Shown here one piece after another: positions 6,470-13,481 of a DNA stretch of 36,674 nucleotides. The position numbers and the translations under genes are program-made. Each line of letters opens with the position of its first letter. The stretch's first letter is position 1. The DNA comes from an uncultured Monoglobus sp. (GTDB taxonomy: Bacteria > Bacillota > Clostridia > Monoglobales > Monoglobaceae): NCBI GenBank assembly GCA_947585115.1, contig CANPWW010000019.1:1-36674 (forward strand), given 5' to 3'. Below the pieces are notes generated by a model. The model made no database searches. It saw only the letters and a list, made by a program, of their open reading frames with translations, and was not told the DNA's origin.

Positions 6470-8836
6470 TTACTTCACCTCGACCACCGTCACGCCCAGG
6501 TCGCCCTCTCCGAAGCGGCCAGGTCTGAACCTGCGCGCGTGCGGATGGTGCCTTAGATAATCCTGGATCCCCGCGCGAAGCGCTCCGGTGCCCTTTCCGT
6601 GGATAATGCTGACCTCGCTCAGACCGCTGAGCGCCGCCTCGTCTAAGAATTTGTCGACCTCAAGCTCCGCCTCGCCTATAGTCATGCCGCGGAGATCAAC
6701 CTCGGTCCTGCCGCTGCGCTCGGCCTTGACAGTCTGCGCCCGCGGCGGCGTGTAGCTCTTGGGCTTTTCGCCCTGCTCGTCCTCAAGCACGATCAAGTTT
6801 GACAGATCGGCGGTTATTTTCATGATCCCCACTTGGATCACCGCGGTCTTGTTATCCTTGTTTATGGACAGCACAGAGCCCTTGTCATTGAGATCCATTA
6901 TCAGCACGTTGGCGCCCGGCTTTAAGGTGTTAAGGTTCACGTTGCTCTTTCTGCCGTCGTTTCTGCGGCTCTTGGGGCGCACGTTTTTCTTTTCTTTAAG
7001 CTTGAGTTCCTTGCGCACCTCCTCGATAGCGCGGGCGGTCTCCTTCTCGCGGTTCTCGCGGCGGAGCCTGTTGATCTCATCTAACATGCGCTCGGTGTCC
7101 TCCTGCGCCTGTCTGATGATCTTGTCCGCCTTTTCGCGGGCCGAATCGTATATCTTGTCTTTCTTTTTGGTGATCTTTTCGCGTTCGCGGGCCAGCTCGT
7201 TTCTGAGCCGCTGCGCCTCCTGCCTGAGCTTTTCCTGCTCGGCGCGCGCCCTCTCGGCCGACAGACGGTTCTCCTCTATCGAGCCCAGCACATCCTCAAA
7301 CTTGAGGCTGCCGCGCGACAGCTTATCCTTTGAGCTTTCGATAATATCGGTCGGGAGCCCCAGCTTTTTCGAGATCGCGAAAGCGTTGCTCTTTCCGGGA
7401 ACGCCAATAAGCAGCTTGTACGTGGGGCTCAGCGTCTTTACGTCAAACTCGCAGGACGCGTTCATCACGCCGTCGGTCTCAAGGGCGTACAGCTTCAGCT
7501 CGCTGTAGTGGGTGGTGACCGCGATCTTCGCTCCCGCCCGCCGCACGCGCTCTATTATCGAGGCCGCCAGCGCCGCTCCCTCCACGGGGTCGGTGCCCGC
7601 GCACAACTCGTCGAACAGCACCAGAGACTTCGCGTTCATATTCTTTACTATATGCACTATGTTCTTCATGTGTGACGAGAAAGTGGACAGGCTCTGCTCG
7701 ATGCTCTGCTCGTCGCCTATGTCGGCGAACACGTCCTCAAACACCGCCGTTTCGCTCTCCTCGGCGGCCGGGATATGCAGACCGGCCATCGCCATAAGGC
7801 AAAACAGACCTATAGTCTTGAGCACGACCGTCTTGCCTCCCGTGTTGGGACCGGTTATTATTAGCGCGTCAAAATCGCCGCCGAGGCGCACGTCCACCGG
7901 AACAATTTTGCTCCTGTCAATAAGCGGGTGCCTGCCGCGTATTATATTTATTCTGCCGTCCGAATTAAGCTTCGGGCAGACCGCCTTCATTTCAAGGGCC
8001 AGCCGCGCCTTGGCGAACACAAAATCAAGGTACATGATCGTGTCGTAGTTATACTTTAGCTCATCCGAAATCTCCGCCGCCTCGGCCGACAGCTCGTAAA
8101 ATATCCGTTCTATCTCGGTCCGTTCTTTAAGCTCCAGCTCGTGAAGGTCGTTATTTAAGCTGACCACGCTCTGGGGCTCGATAAACACGGTGCTGCCGCT
8201 TGAGGACATGTCGTGCACTATGCCGGGGACCTCGCTCCTGTGCTCCGCCTTGACCGGAACCACATAGCGATTGTTGCGCATGGTGACGATAGCGTCCATC
8301 AGATATTTTTTGTAATGCTGAGAGCGCACCATTCCGTCAAGGCTGCTCTTTATCTTCGCCGCGGCGTTTTTCATCTTCCGCCTGATGTTAGCCAAAGCGG
8401 GACTGGCCGTGTCGGCCACCTCGTCCTCGGAAATTATCGAGAGCGTGATCTCGTCCTCGAGGGACTTAAAGCTTGTCAGCTCCGAAAAGTAGCCCGAAAG
8501 TATTCCCGTCTGCTCCTCGGTACAGCGGCTGAGCGTTCTGGCGCACCTTAAAATCTTCGCGATATTCAAAAGCTCGGGCGCGCTGAGACTGCCGCCCACC
8601 GCCAGGCGCTTGAGCGAGCCTTCCACGGGCTCCAGCCTCAATATTTCGGGAAACCCGAATTTTTGCGACATGGTGACGGCGGCGTCGGTCTCAAGCAGAG
8701 CCTGCTCCGCCTCCCGAAGGCTCGGCGACGGCTTTAATCCCTCGGCGATATCCGCCGCGCCGTGATTTTTGCAAAGCGCCGACAGCGATTTGATTATTTT
8801 ATTAAATTCAAGTATAGATAAGGTTTTTTCATTCAT
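6470..8836 (-). CDS. mutS2: Endonuclease MutS2
   Basis: MutS2 is an ATPase of the MutS family without the mismatch-recognition domain. It suppresses recombination and, in Bacillus, helps rescue collided ribosomes. The 788-aa protein shows core and clamp helices, Walker A GPNTGGKT (about 329-336), Walker B LVLFDELCAGTDP, a long charged coiled coil (about 510-630), a KOW-like part and a C-terminal Smr domain from about 710 with VDLRGMT and HGKGTG. The length is normal. The ATG at 8836 with GGGAG at 8 nt is preferred over the TTG at 8851. The SD borders the tandem repeat element at 8850-8889, and a strong promoter lies at 8926-8954. Confidence 0.94.
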   Translation of the reverse strand: MNEKTLSILEFNKIIKSLSALCKNHGAADIAEGLKPSPSLREAEQALLETDAAVTMSQKFGFPEILRLEPVEGSLKRLAVGGSLSAPELLNIAKILRCARTLSRCTEEQTGILSGYFSELTSFKSLEDEITLSIISEDEVADTASPALANIRRKMKNAAAKIKSSLDGMVRSQHYKKYLMDAIVTMRNNRYVVPVKAEHRSEVPGIVHDMSSSGSTVFIEPQSVVSLNNDLHELELKERTEIERIFYELSAEAAEISDELKYNYDTIMYLDFVFAKARLALEMKAVCPKLNSDGRINIIRGRHPLIDRSKIVPVDVRLGGDFDALIITGPNTGGKTVVLKTIGLFCLMAMAGLHIPAAEESETAVFEDVFADIGDEQSIEQSLSTFSSHMKNIVHIVKNMNAKSLVLFDELCAGTDPVEGAALAASIIERVRRAGAKIAVTTHYSELKLYALETDGVMNASCEFDVKTLSPTYKLLIGVPGKSNAFAISKKLGLPTDIIESSKDKLSRGSLKFEDVLGSIEENRLSAERARAEQEKLRQEAQRLRNELAREREKITKKKDKIYDSAREKADKIIRQAQEDTERMLDEINRLRRENREKETARAIEEVRKELKLKEKKNVRPKSRRNDGRKSNVNLNTLKPGANVLIMDLNDKGSVLSINKDNKTAVIQVGIMKITADLSNLIVLEDEQGEKPKSYTPPRAQTVKAERSGRTEVDLRGMTIGEAELEVDKFLDEAALSGLSEVSIIHGKGTGALRAGIQDYLRHHPHARRFRPGRFGEGDLGVTVVEVK

Positions 8837-8849
8837 AAATAATTCTCCC

Positions 8850-8889
8850 AACGTAGAGATTAGTGATTAGCGAATAGCGATTAGTAAAC
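8850..8889. repeat. GATTAG/GAATAG tandem element (copy 1, before mutS2)
   Basis: Begins AACGTAG and continues in degenerate 7-mers (GATTAGT, GATTAGC, GAATAGC, GATTAGT). Similar elements occur at 15217-15255 and 22762-22783, each directly upstream of a leftward gene. Read leftward, the element ends CTACGTT and runs into the SD (GGGAG here). It lies in the transcribed leader of mutS2. Confidence 0.7.
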
Positions 8890-8925
8890 AAAACGCGGCG
8901 GATACTGCCGCTGTTATCTTATATT

Positions 8926-8954
8926 ATTATACTAAACGGAGGCTCCTTAGTCAA
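8926..8954 (-). promoter_or_regulatory. Promoter of mutS2
   Basis: Minus strand TTGACT (plus 8949-8954), 17-nt spacer, TATAAT (plus 8926-8931). The start of transcription would be about 80 bp before the mutS2 ATG, giving a leader that contains the tandem repeat element. Confidence 0.8.
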
Positions 8955-9011
8955 TAACAATTTATCACGCGTTCGCCCGTCTCGTATATAATATATCAAG
9001 GAGTTGAGTTT

Positions 9012-9383
9012 ATGATCAATCAAATTCTAATGGTATTTATGGGGGTTTTCGCGGTCATAGGGATCATGACGGCGCTGTACGCGGCGACCGAGTCGATAGG
9101 ACGAACGCGGCGCAAGCACACGGTTACGGCCGAGGTGGTGCTGTTTGTCAGTGCGGCGGACAAAGAAAGCATAGAGGCGGCGGTCCGCGAATACGCGTCG
9201 CGTCTGTGCTCGGGAATGTGCGGCATCAGGGCGCGCGCCCTTTCGGTCGTTATTTCTGACAATGACGAAACGCGAGAATATTTTGAAACAAGAGAAATTC
9301 TCTCAAAACTTGAGCAGGACATAAGCATAATAAAGGTTTACACCGAGAGCGATTACATCAAACACATCAAAAGCGGCGCGTAG
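9012..9383 (+). CDS. Small membrane-anchored protein of unknown function
   Basis: I do not recognise this 123-aa protein. Residues about 4-24 form one hydrophobic segment (ILMVFMGVFAVIGIMTALY) followed by RTRRK, which suggests an N-terminal anchor with the rest in the cytosol. Residues 38-123 look like a small alpha/beta domain (TAEVVLFVSAADKESIEAAV). The start has SD AAGGAG at 8 nt. A TATAAT at 8987-8992 could be its -10, but there is no good -35 and the leader would be only about 12 nt. It is divergent from mutS2 and precedes a second unknown gene that has its own promoter. Confidence 0.75.
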   Translation: MINQILMVFMGVFAVIGIMTALYAATESIGRTRRKHTVTAEVVLFVSAADKESIEAAVREYASRLCSGMCGIRARALSVVISDNDETREYFETREILSKLEQDISIIKVYTESDYIKHIKSGA

Positions 9384-9407
9384 GAGAGCGGCCCTGTTTC
9401 GGGGCGC

Positions 9408-9436
9408 TTGACATAAGACTGGAATCGGTGTAAAAT
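9408..9436 (+). promoter_or_regulatory. Promoter of the DUF3783-like gene
   Basis: TTGACA (9408-9413), 17-nt spacer, TAAAAT (9431-9436). The leader then holds a 6-bp hairpin ACGGCG/CGCCGT (9444-9449 with 9455-9460) before the SD of the gene at 9487. Confidence 0.72.
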
Positions 9437-9486
9437 AAAAAGGACGGCGAACAGCGCCGTTAATCCGATTTACGGGAGACAAAAGC

Positions 9487-9879
9487 ATGAAGCCTGTTAT
9501 TATATTTATGAACGTCGACGAAGGCAAGATAAGCAAGCTGCGCCCGATCCTGAACCTTATGGGGATCGGGATAAAAATAATCGACCAAAGCCGCATGGGC
9601 GACTCGGTCGGATATATCGCGTTCCCCGATGAATTCGAAAACAAGCCCGGGCCGAGCGGCGGCAAAGATTTCGGCGAGGAATTTATGCTGCTCTGCGGCA
9701 TGGATCCAAAAAATCTTGACGCGGTCCTGAACTTTATGCGCAAGGGAAAAATGAGCATAGGTCTCAAAGCGATGTTGACCGAGACCAACTCAAGCTGGAC
9801 CCTCGGCCGTCTGATCTCCGAAATATCCGCCGAGCGGAAAATGATCGCCGCAGGCCTTAAAAACAAACGAAACAAATAG
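9487..9879 (+). CDS. DUF3783-like protein
   Basis: A 130-aa soluble protein. The C-terminal half (SIGLKAMLTETNSSWTLGRL, about 91-110) resembles DUF3783, a small domain of unknown function in anaerobic Firmicutes in which a loop of the type LKA-L-T-TN--W is conserved; this family match is from memory. The N-terminal half begins KPVIIFMNVDEGKISKLRPI and looks like a Rossmann-type strand and helix. The start has GGGAG at 8 nt. The stop is 1 nt from that of the convergent gene at 9881, with no terminator between. Confidence 0.7.
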   Translation: MKPVIIFMNVDEGKISKLRPILNLMGIGIKIIDQSRMGDSVGYIAFPDEFENKPGPSGGKDFGEEFMLLCGMDPKNLDAVLNFMRKGKMSIGLKAMLTETNSSWTLGRLISEISAERKMIAAGLKNKRNK

Positions 9880-9880
9880 C

Positions 9881-10195
9881 TTAATCGGCGTCCTCGTCGA
9901 GAGCCTCGATCAGAAAGCTGACCGGGCGGAATCCGTCATTGCACGATATCATGGCGGATTTTTTGTTTTTCATCCAGCCGCCGAAAAAATCACCTCCGCC
10001 GCAGGCCAGAGTCAGCACAAAGGGCGACATGCTCTCCCACGCGCTCTCGCAAAGCCCCTCCGGCCTCTTGTGCCCGTTCGCGACAAAAACCATTCCCTCG
10101 CTTATATCGCAGGGATGCTCGATCGGGTTCTCGTATTTTTCTATCAGGTCGTCGTATCTCGCCTGCCTTATTGCCGTTATTCTGCATTTTTTCAT
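9881..10195 (-). CDS. TIGR04076-family protein
   Basis: A 104-aa cytosolic protein. KCRITAIRQ at the start, PCDISEGMVF, PEGLCESAWESM, ACGGGDFF and CNDGFRPVSFLIE match the layout of the TIGR04076 family of short Cys-containing proteins found in anaerobes; the family is named from memory and its function is not known to me. Five cysteines (C4, C29, C54, C70, C85) leave metal or redox binding possible. SD GAGGTG at about 7 nt supports the ATG at 10195. Confidence 0.75.
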   Translation of the reverse strand: MKKCRITAIRQARYDDLIEKYENPIEHPCDISEGMVFVANGHKRPEGLCESAWESMSPFVLTLACGGGDFFGGWMKNKKSAMISCNDGFRPVSFLIEALDEDAD

Positions 10196-10248
10196 GATCT
10201 CGCACCTCGTTTCATATGTCGGACAAAAATATTTTTCTTCGGTTTTTA

Positions 10249-10277
10249 ATTATAACACAGGTTTTGTCTCGATACAA
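10249..10277 (-). promoter_or_regulatory. Probable promoter of the TIGR04076-family gene
   Basis: Minus strand TATAAT (plus 10249-10254) with TTGTAT (plus 10272-10277) 17 nt upstream. The -10 is perfect and the -35 is weak. Confidence 0.5.
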
Positions 10278-10350
10278 TACACAAACTTACCGCGTTTGCA
10301 AAAACTTTGAAAATTCATTCCAAAAATGTGAAAAATATTCAAATTAATGC

Positions 10351-10379
10351 TTGCTTATTGTAAAAACTTGATGTATAAT
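10351..10379 (+). promoter_or_regulatory. Promoter of eda-kdgK
   Basis: TTGCTT (10351-10356), 17-nt spacer, TATAAT (10374-10379). The leader is about 57 nt and AT-rich, ending in the SD GGAGG before eda. I see no clear operator palindrome. Confidence 0.75.
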
Positions 10380-10442
10380 ATACATGAAAAATAAAAAATA
10401 CGCAAAAGAATTATTTTTAATATTTAATTAGGAGGAGTAAAA

Positions 10443-11090
10443 ATGGATAAACAACAGGTTTTAACAAAAATGACAGACGCGGGTCTGGTTGCGGTTGTTC
10501 GCGCGAGCAGCGCTGAGGACGCTATCAGAATTTCCGACGCATGCCTGGAGGGCGGCTGCCCCTCTATCGAGCTGACATTCACGGTTCCGGGCGCGCACAA
10601 GGTTATCGAGGCTCTTGCCGCTAAGTACCCCAACGGCGAGATGCTGCTGGGAGCTGGCACGGTTCTGGATTCCGAGACAGCGAGACAGGCTATTCTGTCA
10701 GGCGCAAACTTTATCGTAAGCCCCGGCTTCAACGCCGAGGCGGCCAAACTCTGTAACCGCTACGCGGTGCCCTATATGCCCGGCACAATGACCTTCACGG
10801 AGATCCTCACCGCTATGGAAGCTGGCGTTGATATCTGCAAGGTATTCCCCGGCGACATCGTGGGCCCCAACTTCATCAAGGACGTTAGAGGTCCTCTGCC
10901 CCAGGCCAAGCTGATGCCCACAGGCGGAGTTGACGTGAACAACGTTGACCAGTGGATCAAGGCCGGCGCCGTTGCCGTAGGCGCGGGCTCGGCTCTCACA
11001 AAGGGCGCAAAGACAGGCGATTATGCCGACATCACAAAGACAGCCAAAGAGTTCATCAAGAACATCAAGGCGGCGCGCGCGGCTCTGTAA
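10443..11090 (+). CDS. eda: KDPG/KHG aldolase (2-keto-3-deoxy-6-phosphogluconate aldolase)
   Basis: Splits 2-keto-3-deoxy-6-phosphogluconate into pyruvate and glyceraldehyde 3-phosphate, the last step of Entner-Doudoroff and hexuronate breakdown. The 215-aa TIM barrel is of normal length. The Schiff-base lysine is in DICKVFPG (about K133), the base glutamate in SIELTF, and the phosphate-binding end in PTGGV. SD GGAGG at 7 nt. The kinase that makes its substrate follows 46 nt downstream, so the pair converts KDG from uronates (pectin, alginate or glucuronides) to central metabolites. The gene favours GTT, AAG and AAC codons more than its neighbours, which suggests high expression. Confidence 0.95.
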   Translation: MDKQQVLTKMTDAGLVAVVRASSAEDAIRISDACLEGGCPSIELTFTVPGAHKVIEALAAKYPNGEMLLGAGTVLDSETARQAILSGANFIVSPGFNAEAAKLCNRYAVPYMPGTMTFTEILTAMEAGVDICKVFPGDIVGPNFIKDVRGPLPQAKLMPTGGVDVNNVDQWIKAGAVAVGAGSALTKGAKTGDYADITKTAKEFIKNIKAARAAL

Positions 11091-11136
11091 GCATTGACGC
11101 GGATACTTAAATTTTAAAAAAGGAGAATTTTTTACA

Positions 11137-12168
11137 ATGGCAAAAATTGTTACTATGGGCGAGATCATGCTCAGATTATCAACACCTAACAACGAGAAAT
11201 TTATCCAGGCCGACGAGTTTGACGTAAACTACGGCGGCGGCGAGGCTAACGTTGCGGTATCGCTGGCTAACTACGGCCACGACGCCGAGTTCGTTACGGC
11301 TGTTCCCGACAATCCGATCGGAGAGTGCGCCGTTGCGGCTCTGCGCAAGATGAACGTTAAGACCGACAACATAGCGAGATGCGGCGAGAGACTGGGCATC
11401 TACTACCTCGAGACAGGCGCTTCGATGAGAGCGTCGAACGTTGTTTACGACAGAGCTCATTCCTCGATCTCGACAGCCACTGAGGCTGACTTCGACTTCG
11501 ACAAGATCTTTGAAGGCGCCGACTGGTTCCACTTCACGGGAATCACACCCGCCGTTTCCGACGCGGCAGCCGAGCTGACCGAGGCCGCTCTGAAGGCCGC
11601 TAAGGCTAAGGGCGTTAAGGTTTCGGTTGACCTCAACTTCCGCAAAAAGCTGTGGTCGAGCGAGAAGGCTCAGAAGATCATGACGAACCTGATGCAGTAT
11701 GTTGACGTTTGCATAGGCAACGAGGAAGACGCCGAGAAGGTTCTCGGATTCAAGCCCGGCAACACAGACGTTACAAGCGGCGATCTGGAGCTCGCGGGCT
11801 ATGAGGATATCTTCAAGCAGATGGTTGACAAGTTCAACTTTGAGTATGTTATAAGCTCGCTGCGCGTAAGCCACTCGGCTTCCGACAACGGCTGGTCGGC
11901 CTGCATCTATTCAAGAGACACCAAGGAATTCTATCACTCCAGAGAGTACAGAATTTCTCCCATCGTTGACCGCGTAGGCGGCGGCGACTCGTTCGCGGGC
12001 GGCACGATCTGCGGCTTCGTTGACGGTAAGAACTTTAAGGACGCTCTCGAGTTCGGCGTTGCGGCTTCGGCTCTCAAGCACACTATCCCCGGCGACTTCA
12101 ATCTGGTTACCCGCGCGGATGTTGAGAACCTGGCAGGCGGCGACGGCAGCGGCCGTGTTCAGAGATAA
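11137..12168 (+). CDS. kdgK: 2-keto-3-deoxygluconate kinase, PfkB family
   Basis: Phosphorylates 2-keto-3-deoxygluconate with ATP to give the substrate of the aldolase upstream. The 343-aa ribokinase-fold protein has the N-terminal GGGEANVAVSLANYG signature of sugar kinases and the C-terminal signature VGGGDSFAGG with the catalytic aspartate at about D284. The length is slightly above the usual 310-340. SD AAGGAG at about 11 nt. It forms an operon with eda and ends at a strong terminator. KDG specificity is inferred from the neighbour and from sequence resemblance; another hexulosonate or sugar is possible. Confidence 0.9.
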   Translation: MAKIVTMGEIMLRLSTPNNEKFIQADEFDVNYGGGEANVAVSLANYGHDAEFVTAVPDNPIGECAVAALRKMNVKTDNIARCGERLGIYYLETGASMRASNVVYDRAHSSISTATEADFDFDKIFEGADWFHFTGITPAVSDAAAELTEAALKAAKAKGVKVSVDLNFRKKLWSSEKAQKIMTNLMQYVDVCIGNEEDAEKVLGFKPGNTDVTSGDLELAGYEDIFKQMVDKFNFEYVISSLRVSHSASDNGWSACIYSRDTKEFYHSREYRISPIVDRVGGGDSFAGGTICGFVDGKNFKDALEFGVAASALKHTIPGDFNLVTRADVENLAGGDGSGRVQR

Positions 12169-12184
12169 TTTTATCGCAAACTTA

Positions 12185-12212
12185 AAAGCGGCGCAAATCG
12201 CGCCGCTTTTTT
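12185..12212. terminator. Bidirectional terminator after kdgK
   Basis: AAAGCGGCGC (12185-12194), 5-nt loop, GCGCCGCTTT (12200-12209), then T to 12212. The A-rich left arm gives a T-run for the opposite strand, so it can also end the leftward paaK-to-alkyltransferase transcript, whose last stop codon is at 12211-12213. Confidence 0.88.
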
Positions 12213-12519
12213 ATGCGTCCCATTGGTGTTTTTTCATATCGACGCGGCCGCTCGGGGTGAAGCAGACGCCCTCGTCAAGTAGCCGCTGTCTCTGCTCCGA
12301 AAATCCCGGGGCGAGCCGTCCGGCGCTGTTTACCACCCGGTGGCAGGGATAGTCGCCGTAATGCTCCGACATGCTTAAAATCTTGCCCACGAGCCGCGCG
12401 TTTTTCTCTCTGCCGATCAGACGCGCGATCTGCCCGTAGGACGCGACTTTTCCCTCCGGAATTTCCTCCACGGCCGAAAGCACCTCGTATATCAGCTCAT
12501 CCGAGATAACAGCGGACAT
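12211..12519 (-). CDS. Single-domain MGMT-family DNA alkyltransferase
   Basis: The 102-aa protein equals the C-terminal DNA-binding and catalytic domain of O6-methylguanine-DNA methyltransferase. It has VASYGQIARLIG (recognition helix), ARLVGKIL (arginine finger and helix) and the alkyl-acceptor motif YPCHRVV with C59. It has no N-terminal domain. Alkyltransferase-like (ATL) proteins of this size usually have Trp in place of this Cys; here the Cys is kept, so true transfer activity is possible. I chose the ATG at 12519 (AAGGAG at 8 nt) over the GTG at 12528. It follows the phosphoesterase gene by 5 nt and is last in its run. Confidence 0.87.
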   Translation of the reverse strand: MSAVISDELIYEVLSAVEEIPEGKVASYGQIARLIGREKNARLVGKILSMSEHYGDYPCHRVVNSAGRLAPGFSEQRQRLLDEGVCFTPSGRVDMKKHQWDA

Positions 12520-12524
12520 TTTTC

Positions 12525-13181
12525 TCACTCCTTGTTGATCCTGTTCAGTATACCGTCCTCGTCTATTCCCGGGTGGGTCGCGATCATGCGGATCACCTGC
12601 TCGGTGAAGTCGGGGTCAAGGCCCAGCTTTTTCGCGATTTTATATGAGCTCTCGCCTTTGCCCAGACGCTTTATTATCCCGCAAATCGCCGCAGTCGGAT
12701 CCTTGGGCATTTTGAGGATTCGGGCTGTTTCGGAAATGTCGATAGGCCTCACGGAATATTCGCCGTTTTCTATAGTAAGCTCCGCCCAAGTGACCGGAAG
12801 ATTAAACCTGCGCCTGCCGCAGCTGCCGGGATTCAGCCAAAGCCTGCCGCCGCGGGTCTCGCAAAAATATTTGTGGGTGTGCCCGAATATGACAATATCG
12901 GTGTCAATTTTATCGGGCATATCTTTTTTGTTGTGTATCAGGAAAAATTTTAAGCCGCCTAAGTTAAACTCAAGGGTTTCGTGAAGTTCGTCCGACCAAC
13001 GGTCATTGTTGCCGCGGACGGCAAAGAAAGGCGCGCCCGGTTTGAGAGCCGCCTTGATATCGTTATAGTTTTTTCTCGCGGCGAAGTCTCCGCCGTGGAT
13101 AACCGCGTCCGCGCAGTTTATCGCGGACTCGGCCTCAGGCCGAAGTGCGCCGTGAGTGTCGGATATTACAATAATTTTCAT
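12525..13181 (-). CDS. YfcE/MJ0936-type metallophosphoesterase with C-terminal helical extension
   Basis: A calcineurin-like phosphoesterase, probably a cytosolic two-metal phosphodiesterase. Motifs in order: SDTHG (7-11), GGDF (30-33), GNND (57-60), H83 and GHTH (100-103). YfcE-type proteins are usually about 155-185 aa; this one is 218. Residues about 150-218 are extra and look helical, with a stretch resembling helix-turn-helix (SSYKIAKKLGLDPDFTEQVI, 179-198). The ATG at 13181 is the only start that fits the motif. The nearest SD (GGAGGTGG) is 14 nt away and belongs to the repeat at 13196-13247, so initiation may be weak. Confidence 0.86.
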   Translation of the reverse strand: MKIIVISDTHGALRPEAESAINCADAVIHGGDFAARKNYNDIKAALKPGAPFFAVRGNNDRWSDELHETLEFNLGGLKFFLIHNKKDMPDKIDTDIVIFGHTHKYFCETRGGRLWLNPGSCGRRRFNLPVTWAELTIENGEYSVRPIDISETARILKMPKDPTAAICGIIKRLGKGESSYKIAKKLGLDPDFTEQVIRMIATHPGIDEDGILNRINKE

Positions 13182-13195
13182 GGTGTTAAGAAATT

Positions 13196-13247
13196 CCACC
13201 TCCGTCTTTTCGCCTTTGGCGAAAATCCACCTCCTCCCGGGAGGAGG
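13196..13247. repeat. GC-palindrome repeat (copy 1)
   Basis: Read leftward: the perfect 18-nt palindrome CCTCCTCCCGGGAGGAGG (13230-13247), GTGG, a hairpin TTTTCGCC/GGCGAAAA, then ACGGAGGTGG. The same frame with a different inner hairpin occurs in the opposite orientation at 15311-15354. It contains both SD (GGAGG) and anti-SD (CCTCC) words. Confidence 0.75.
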
Positions 13248-13254
13248 CAGACGA

Positions 13255-13470
13255 TCAGCAGCAGTCGCAGTCGTGGTGATGGTGATGATGCTCGTGCTCA
13301 TGATCATGATCGGACAGGATCACGCTGTCGATTTTGATCTCGTTGTATTCTTTGCCGGTCTCAAGGCACTTGCCGCAGTTGTCGCACAGCTTGAGCGGAT
13401 TTAAGTCGCAGTAGTCGCACTCGCCGCAGCCCGTGCACAGTCTGTCATATAAAACGCATTGCTTTGCCAT
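13255..13470 (-). CDS. Cys- and His-rich mini-protein, probable metal binder
   Basis: A 71-aa protein with C5, C12, C15, C18, C21, C29, C32 and C35, the first group being a CxxCxxCxxC row, and an end of nine histidines with three cysteines between 55 and 71 (HDHEHEHHHHHHDCDCC). The layout suggests an Fe-S or Zn knuckle plus a His-rich metal-holding tail like those of nickel and zinc chaperones. It has a strong SD (AGGAGG at 7 nt) and starts 11 nt after the stop of the PLP enzyme gene. A similar small gene next to this PLP family occurs in other clostridia, from memory; its function is unknown. Confidence 0.8.
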   Translation of the reverse strand: MAKQCVLYDRLCTGCGECDYCDLNPLKLCDNCGKCLETGKEYNEIKIDSVILSDHDHEHEHHHHHHDCDCC

Positions 13471-13481
13471 GTTCGGACCTC

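Noticed and set aside
13182-13307. N-terminal extension of the metallophosphoesterase up to 13307
   Set aside because: It would read through the palindromic repeat and the end of the Cys/His-rich gene; MKIIVISDTHG at 13181 is the usual family start.
13255-13310. His-rich end as a low-complexity or sequencing artefact
   Set aside because: The frame has a strong SD, ordered cysteine spacing and a normal stop, and the His codons alternate CAT and CAC, so it reads as a real coding tail.
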